Assembly: GCF_001713375.1 (NCBI RefSeq)
Contig: NZ_CP016449.1
Location: forward strand, 248,001-312,000
DNA from: Hydrogenophaga sp. RAC07
GTDB taxonomy: Bacteria; Pseudomonadota; Gammaproteobacteria; Burkholderiales; Burkholderiaceae_C
Direction: 5' to 3'
DNA: 64,000 nt
Shown here: one piece after another, positions 59,457 to 64,000 of the stretch
How positions within the stretch are numbered: position 1 is the first letter of the stretch
How the letters are laid out: each line of letters opens with the position of its first letter
Notes under the pieces: generated by a model
Databases searched by the model: none
Told to the model about the DNA's origin: nothing
The model's input: the letters and a program-made list of their open reading frames with translations, nothing else
Translations under genes and position numbers: made by a program

Positions 59457-60308
59457 TCAGTAGGTGTAGACGCCGCGCCCGGTCTTTCGACCCAGCCAGC
59501 CCGCAGCCACCATTTCTTTCAGCAGCGGCGCAGGGCGGTACTTGCTGTCGTTGTACTCGGCCACGTAAACGTTCATCACCGCCAGGCACACGTCCAGGCC
59601 GATCATGTCGGCCAGCGCCAGCGGGCCGATGGGCTGGTTGGTGCCGAGCTTCATGCCGGCGTCGATGTCTTCCGGCGTGGCCAGGCCTTCGGCCAGCACG
59701 AAGAAGGCCTCGTTGATCATGGGCACGAGGATGCGGTTGACCACGAAGCCGGGCGCGTTCTTCACCGTGATCGGAGTCTTGCCCAGCGCCAGCGCCAGGG
59801 CTTTCACGGCGTCGTGTGTGGCATCGCTGGTCTGCAGGCCGCGGATGATCTCCACCAGCGCCATCATGGGCACGGGGTTGAAGAAGTGCATGCCGATGAA
59901 GCGGTCGGGGCGCTGCGTGGCGGCGGCCAGCTTGGTGATGCTGATCGAGCTGGTGTTGGTGGCCACGATCACGTCGGCGGCGAGCAGGCCGTCGAGCTGC
60001 TGCAGGATCTTGACCTTCAGGCCTTCGCTCTCGGTGGCCGCTTCAATCACGAGTTGCGCGCCCTTGAGGTCGTCGTAGTTCGTCGAGCCGGTGATGAGCG
60101 ACAGCGCCTTGTCCTTGTCGGCGGCGCTGATCTTGTCTTTCTTGATCAGGCGGTCCAGGCTGCCGGCCACGGTGGCCAGGCCCTTGTCGACCGCGGCCTG
60201 CGCGATGTCGACCATGACCACGCGGATGCCGCTGGTGGCGCAGGCCTGCGCGATGCCGTTGCCCATGGTGCCCGAGCCGATGATGCCGACGGTCTGGATG
60301 CTGTTCAT
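59457..60308 (-). CDS. 3-hydroxybutyryl-CoA dehydrogenase
   Basis: 283-residue NAD(P)-dependent enzyme. The Rossmann motif is VGIIGSGTMGNGIAQACATS. The conserved HFFNPVPMMALVEIIRG, KNAPGFVVNRILVPMINEA and GTNQPIGPLALADMIGLDV complete the 3-hydroxyacyl-CoA dehydrogenase pattern. It could supply the beta-oxidation-like dehydrogenation needed by the aromatic operon or act in PHB/butyrate metabolism. AGGAGAAACC precedes the ATG. It converges on the SDR gene. Confidence 0.93.
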   Translation of the reverse strand: MNSIQTVGIIGSGTMGNGIAQACATSGIRVVMVDIAQAAVDKGLATVAGSLDRLIKKDKISAADKDKALSLITGSTNYDDLKGAQLVIEAATESEGLKVKILQQLDGLLAADVIVATNTSSISITKLAAATQRPDRFIGMHFFNPVPMMALVEIIRGLQTSDATHDAVKALALALGKTPITVKNAPGFVVNRILVPMINEAFFVLAEGLATPEDIDAGMKLGTNQPIGPLALADMIGLDVCLAVMNVYVAEYNDSKYRPAPLLKEMVAAGWLGRKTGRGVYTY

Positions 60309-60485
60309 GTGGTGGTTTCTCCTGCGGATGTGGGTGGTGGTGTCGGGGTTTTCCCTGTGTCGCCGGGGTGTCGACGGGCCTGGTTTCCTAGGTGCCACTG
60401 CCTACCGGCGCGCCAACCCCGGTGCTAACTTGCTGCTGGATTGTCGCGCACGCTTTGACGGGCGCCACACACGACGGAGACACCC

Positions 60486-62186
60486 ATGTTCGACTACATC
60501 ATCGTTGGCGGCGGCTCGGCCGGCAGCGTGCTCGCCGGCCGCCTCAGCGAAGACCCCGCCCTTCGCGTCGCGCTCATCGAAGCCGGCCCGCCCGACCGCA
60601 GCGTCTTGATCCATTGCCCGGCCGGTCTCGCAGTGATCGCCAAGTTCGAAATGAACGGCTGGGGCTACAACACCGTGCCACAACCCGGTTTGAACGGCCG
60701 GCGTGGCTACCAGCCGCGCGGCAAGGTGCTGGGCGGCTCCAGCTCGATCAATGCGATGGTCTACGCGCGCGGCCACGCGAGCGACTACGACGGCTGGGCC
60801 GCGCAGGGCAACCCGGGTTGGTCGTACGCCGACGTGTTGCCGTACTTCAAACGCGCCGAGCACAACGAACGCGGTGCCGACGCGCTGCACGGCCAGGGTG
60901 GCCCACTCAATGTGATGGACCTGCGCAGCCCCAATCCGTTTCTGGCCTCGTTCATCGAAGCCGGCCAGCAGGCAGGCTACCGGCACAACACCGACTTCAA
61001 CGGGCTTGAGCAGGAAGGTGTGGGCGCCTACCAGGTCACGCACAAGAACGGCGAGCGCTTCAGCGCCGCCAAGGCCTACCTCACGCCGCACCTGCAGCGG
61101 CCCAACCTGCAGGTGATCACGAACGCACTGACCACCCGCGTGGTGATGGACACCGACGTGAACCCACCGCGCGCAGTGGGTGTCGAATACCGGAGCAATG
61201 GCGGGCGCGGTCCTTTGCAGAGCCTGCGTTTGAACGCGGGCGGCGAGGTGGTGCTGAGCGCCGGCGCCTTCGGCTCACCCCAGCTGCTCATGCTCTCGGG
61301 CATCGGCCCGGCGGCACACCTGCAAGAACACGGCATCTCGCCGGTACTGGACCTGCCCGGCGTGGGCGCGAACCTGCACGACCACGTGGACGTGGTGATC
61401 GTGGTCAACGCACCGAAGGTGAAAGACCTGTTCGGCCTCACGCCGGGCGGGATGTGGAAAGCACTGCGAGGCATCTTCGAATGGCGACGCCGGCGCAGTG
61501 GCATTCTCACCAGCAACTTCGCCGAGGCCGGCGGCTTCATCAAGAGTGCTCCGGAAGAAGCCATCCCCGACCTGCAACTGCACTTTGTGGTGGGCAAGCT
61601 GGTGGACCACGGCCGCAAGTCGGTGCTGGGCCATGGGTATTCGTGCCACGTGTGTCTGCTGCGCCCAAAGAGCCGCGGCAGCCTGCGCCTGGCCAGCGCC
61701 GACCCGCAGGTGGCACCGCTCATCGATCCCGCGTTTCTGCAAGACCCCGACGACACCGCGCGCCTGGTGCGTGGCTTCGAGGTGATGCGCCGGCTGCTGG
61801 AGCAACCCGCGCTCAAACGCCACGGTGGCACCGAGTCGGCCACCTCGGTGCTGGCACAAAGCCCGGCGCAGATCGAGCAGTTCGTGCGCAACCACGCCGA
61901 CACCATCTACCACCCGGTGGGCACGTGTCGCATGGGGCCTGGCCCGATGGACGTGGTGGACGCGCGGCTGCGCGTGCACGGTGTGGCGGGTCTGCGGGTG
62001 GTGGACGCGTCGGTGATGCCCACGGTGGTGGGCGGCAACACCAATGCCCCCGTGATCATGATGGCCGAGAAGGCGGTCGATATGATGCTGGACGACCGCC
62101 TCCAGGCATCTTCATTTCAGGAACAAGACCATGATTCTCGAACACGCCGACATCCGGATCGATCCCCTCAAGAGCTCGGCGTTTGA
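60486..62186 (+). CDS. GMC-family FAD oxidoreductase (choline/alcohol dehydrogenase-like)
   Basis: 566-residue flavoenzyme. FAD-binding FDYIIVGGGSAGSVLAGRLS; GMC signature 1 GKVLGGSSSINAMVYARGHA; signature 2 GAFGSPQLLMLSGIGP; active-site His in YHPVGTCRMG and Asn in VVGGNTNAPVIM. It oxidises an alcohol, with substrate unknown. The family normally ends near KAVDMML. Here about 24 extra codons run 56 bp into the next gene, so the C-terminal tail is non-homologous. ACGGAGAC precedes the start. Confidence 0.9.
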   Translation: MFDYIIVGGGSAGSVLAGRLSEDPALRVALIEAGPPDRSVLIHCPAGLAVIAKFEMNGWGYNTVPQPGLNGRRGYQPRGKVLGGSSSINAMVYARGHASDYDGWAAQGNPGWSYADVLPYFKRAEHNERGADALHGQGGPLNVMDLRSPNPFLASFIEAGQQAGYRHNTDFNGLEQEGVGAYQVTHKNGERFSAAKAYLTPHLQRPNLQVITNALTTRVVMDTDVNPPRAVGVEYRSNGGRGPLQSLRLNAGGEVVLSAGAFGSPQLLMLSGIGPAAHLQEHGISPVLDLPGVGANLHDHVDVVIVVNAPKVKDLFGLTPGGMWKALRGIFEWRRRRSGILTSNFAEAGGFIKSAPEEAIPDLQLHFVVGKLVDHGRKSVLGHGYSCHVCLLRPKSRGSLRLASADPQVAPLIDPAFLQDPDDTARLVRGFEVMRRLLEQPALKRHGGTESATSVLAQSPAQIEQFVRNHADTIYHPVGTCRMGPGPMDVVDARLRVHGVAGLRVVDASVMPTVVGGNTNAPVIMMAEKAVDMMLDDRLQASSFQEQDHDSRTRRHPDRSPQELGV

Positions 62187-62430
62187 GGAGGCCATCCTGC
62201 GCGGCGTGACGACCGTCGTTGCGCACGCAAAGGGTTTCAAGGGCTACAAGGTCAACCGCAGCATCGAGACGCCGGGGCGCTACCTGCTGATGATTTACTG
62301 GGACACGCTGGAAGACCACACGGTGGGCTTTCGCGGCTCCGACCTGTTCCCCCAGTGGCGCGCCATCGTCGGCCCGTTCTTCGCCCAGCCCCCGGTGGTC
62401 GAGCACCTGGAGCTGGTGGGCAAAAGCTGA
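62131..62430 (+). CDS. Antibiotic biosynthesis monooxygenase-domain (ABM) protein
   Basis: 99-residue dimeric alpha+beta barrel protein: ADIRIDPLKSSAFEEAILRG, KGFKGYKVNRSIETPGRYLL, WDTLEDHTVGFRGSDLFPQW. The ABM fold includes cofactor-free monooxygenases and haem-degrading or quinone-forming enzymes. It overlaps the 3' end of the GMC gene by 56 bp in another frame, so it is co-transcribed. Its stop abuts the arginase stop on the other strand (zero gap). Confidence 0.85.
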   Translation: MILEHADIRIDPLKSSAFEEAILRGVTTVVAHAKGFKGYKVNRSIETPGRYLLMIYWDTLEDHTVGFRGSDLFPQWRAIVGPFFAQPPVVEHLELVGKS

Positions 62431-63348
62431 TCAGCTTCTCCGCATCAGCGTGGACTTGCCGAACAGGCTTTCGATCAGGTCCACCGCCAGCTCCGCCGTG
62501 CGGTTGCGCACGTCCAGGGCCGGGTTGAGTTCCATCACATCCATGGACGCCAGCCGTCCGGTGTCGGCGATCATTTCCATGCACAGCTGCGCTTCGCGGT
62601 AGGTGGGGCCGCCGGGCACGGTGGTGCCCACGCCGGGCGCGATGTCGGGGTCGAGAAAGTCCACGTCGAAGCTCACGTGCAGGTGGGTGTTGTCGTCCAT
62701 GCCCGCGAGCGCCTGCTCCATGGTGTGGCGCATGCCCATCTCGTCGATGTAGCGCATGTCGAACACCTCCAGCCCTTCTTCGTGCACCAGCCGCTTTTCA
62801 CCGGCGTCCACGCTGCGGATGCCGATCTGGCGCACCACGCTCGCGTCAATGGCCGGCGTGGTGCCGCCGATGCCGGTGAGCAGCGCCGGCCCGTGCCCGC
62901 ACAGCAGCGCCACCGGCATGCCGTGGATGTTGCCGCTGGGCGTGAGCGCGGCGGTGTTGTAGTCGGCGTGGGCGTCGAGCCAGAGCACCCGCAGTTGTTT
63001 GCCGGTGTCGCGGCAATGGCGTGCCACCGCGCTGATGGAGCCCAGGCCCAGGCAGTGGTCGCCCCCGAGCACGATGGGCAGGCGGCCCAGCGCCAGTTCG
63101 GCATGCACCGCGTGGTGCAGGGTCTCGTTCCAGGCCGCCACCTCGGGCAGGTGGCGGTAGCCGTCGGTGGGCGGCTGCCAGGGGTTGGGCGGGCCGCTCA
63201 GGTTGCCCCGGTCGATCACGTTCAGACCGTGGCCCTCGAGCACGCTGGCGAGGTTGGCCACGCGCATGGCCTCGGGGCCCATGGAGGCGCCGCGCGTGCC
63301 AGCGCCGATGTCGGTGGGCACGCCGATGAGGCTGATGTGTTTTTGCAT
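62431..63348 (-). CDS. rocF: Arginase
   Basis: 305-residue ureohydrolase. The manganese-binding motifs are VLGGDHCLGLGS, WLDAHADYNTA and SFDVDFLDPDIAPGVGT. The C-terminal SMDVMELNPALDVRNRTAEL is characteristic of arginase rather than agmatinase. It splits arginine to ornithine and urea. The ATG at 63348 (MQKHISLIGVPTDIGAG) is where homology starts. It is on the opposite strand from the GMC/ABM genes. Confidence 0.93.
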   Translation of the reverse strand: MQKHISLIGVPTDIGAGTRGASMGPEAMRVANLASVLEGHGLNVIDRGNLSGPPNPWQPPTDGYRHLPEVAAWNETLHHAVHAELALGRLPIVLGGDHCLGLGSISAVARHCRDTGKQLRVLWLDAHADYNTAALTPSGNIHGMPVALLCGHGPALLTGIGGTTPAIDASVVRQIGIRSVDAGEKRLVHEEGLEVFDMRYIDEMGMRHTMEQALAGMDDNTHLHVSFDVDFLDPDIAPGVGTTVPGGPTYREAQLCMEMIADTGRLASMDVMELNPALDVRNRTAELAVDLIESLFGKSTLMRRS

Positions 63349-63552
63349 GCGGCGATTGTCCTTGAGAAGCGCCAACGGGGTGGCCGCCGTGTATCTCTTG
63401 GTATGGGCTGTGTCGGGATGCGGGCGTCTGTGCGCCGATGCACCGGGCGCGTGGGTAGAAGGCCGTTACATCAACCTACGTTCCAGGCCGGTTGCACCAG
63501 AGGTCGCTGGCAGACTGCGGCCTTTGCCGAATCCGACCCTGGACCCTGACCG

Positions 63553-64000
63553 ATGAACACACCGATTTCCTGGACCTGTCTTCTGTTGACCACCCTCGGC
63601 CTGAGCGCCTGCGGTGGTGGTGGATCGGACGACACCGCCACCCCCCGTGCCGAACCGGCGAGCCAGGCCTCCCTGCCCGCCGTGCCGCAGGGCAGCCTGG
63701 CTTGCGACAGCGCCACCGGGCGTGTCTTGAACGTGGGCCCGGGCAAAGCGCTGGCCACCCCCAGCGCCGCCGCGGCCGCGGCCCGGAACGGCGACGTGAT
63801 CCGCATCGCTGCGGGCGACTACCGCGGCGATGTCGCCACCTGGCGCCAGAACGACCTCACCCTCTGCGGCGTGGGCGGCCGTGCCCGACTCTTTGCCGAT
63901 GGCAAGAGTGCGGGTGGCAAGGCGATCTGGGTGGTGTCGGGCAGCAACATCACCATCGACAGCGTCGAGTTCCGCAATGCCGCCGTGCCCGACCACAACG
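63553..64000 (+). CDS. Lipoprotein with right-handed beta-helix-like region (truncated by window end)
   Basis: The first 149 codons are visible. A short signal (ISWTCLLLTTLGLSAC, lipobox LSAC) is followed by GGGG and a Ser/Ala/Pro-rich linker. Then comes a segment like the start of pectate-lyase-type beta-helix proteins (AARNGDVIRIAAGDYRGDVA, GSNITIDSVEFRN). The gene runs off the window, so domains after residue 149 are unknown. It is likely an outer-membrane or periplasmic lipoprotein. The 204-bp gap before it contains no other gene. Confidence 0.8.
   Translation, partial: MNTPISWTCLLLTTLGLSACGGGGSDDTATPRAEPASQASLPAVPQGSLACDSATGRVLNVGPGKALATPSAAAAAARNGDVIRIAAGDYRGDVATWRQNDLTLCGVGGRARLFADGKSAGGKAIWVVSGSNITIDSVEFRNAAVPDHN

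Noticed and set aside
62424-62437. Perfect palindrome AAGCTGATCAGCTT at the ABM/arginase junction
   Set aside because: It arises from two facing stop regions (tail-to-tail with zero gap), is too short with no loop to act as a terminator, and has no sign of a binding role.
1-64000. tRNA or rRNA genes, insertion sequences, integrases and attachment sites
   Set aside because: I saw no cloverleaf-like sequences, ribosomal RNA stretches, transposase or integrase motifs, or direct-repeat boundaries in reading the window. A dedicated search was not possible.

Overview
The window is GC-rich DNA, densely packed with genes on both strands. It has the style of a Burkholderiales chromosome, most likely Comamonadaceae (Hydrogenophaga/Acidovorax-like). 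This is inferred from the Bug-type binding proteins, the AGGAGAC ribosome-binding sites, PEP-CTERM proteins, a liv/acyl-CoA-ligase block and CoA-dependent aromatic catabolism. No rRNA, tRNA, CRISPR array, phage or insertion sequence was seen.

Layout. 1-1068: end of a sensor histidine kinase. 1081-4904: a PQQ module (soluble PQQ-type dehydrogenase, cytochrome c, PqqU/YncD-like TonB receptor). 5243-5935: PEP-CTERM protein with a sigma-54 promoter. 6014-13378: a 2-aminobenzoate (anthranilate) operon of the 2-aminobenzoyl-CoA type (bifunctional monooxygenase/reductase, MarR regulator, enoyl-CoA hydratase, acyl-CoA dehydrogenase, CoA ligase), with an Rid-family protein beyond it. 14042-16145: two orphan Bug receptors. 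16294-24921: a complete liv-type ABC importer between two acyl-CoA ligases, divergent from a Crp/Fnr regulator (25093). 25926-30498: pseudouridine synthase, alpha/beta hydrolase, htpG with a sigma-32 promoter.

30532-35517 is the most interesting block. Four tightly coupled genes match the phcBSRQ quorum-sensing operon known from Ralstonia: methyltransferase (signal synthase), membrane sensor kinase, receiver-kinase hybrid and receiver protein. The kinase phospho-acceptor falls at residue 230. No phcA-like regulator is present.

35613-50119: Gly-rich lipoprotein, ohrR-ohr, a second PEP-CTERM gene with the same promoter architecture, srkA, a methyltransferase, a Kef-type antiporter with ybdK, a NodIJ-type exporter, psd-purT, an orphan ABC ATPase with eroded motifs, and a DUF3455 lipoprotein followed by an ECF sigma/anti-sigma pair. 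50094-51823: an AbiE-type toxin-antitoxin pair with a perfect 16-bp inverted repeat. 51882-63348: amn, MgtC/DUF4010 protein, LysR-gor, GST/PNPOx/SDR, 3-hydroxyacyl-CoA dehydrogenase, GMC oxidoreductase with a small monooxygenase, arginase. 63553-end: a truncated lipoprotein.

Two families of dispersed GC-rich palindromic repeats run through 6-26 kb. Family B (five copies) always sits directly 3' of a stop codon in one orientation, and its hairpin stem shows compensatory base changes. Family A (four copies) follows a stop codon twice and is embedded in frame inside two coding regions, abmA and its MarR neighbour.
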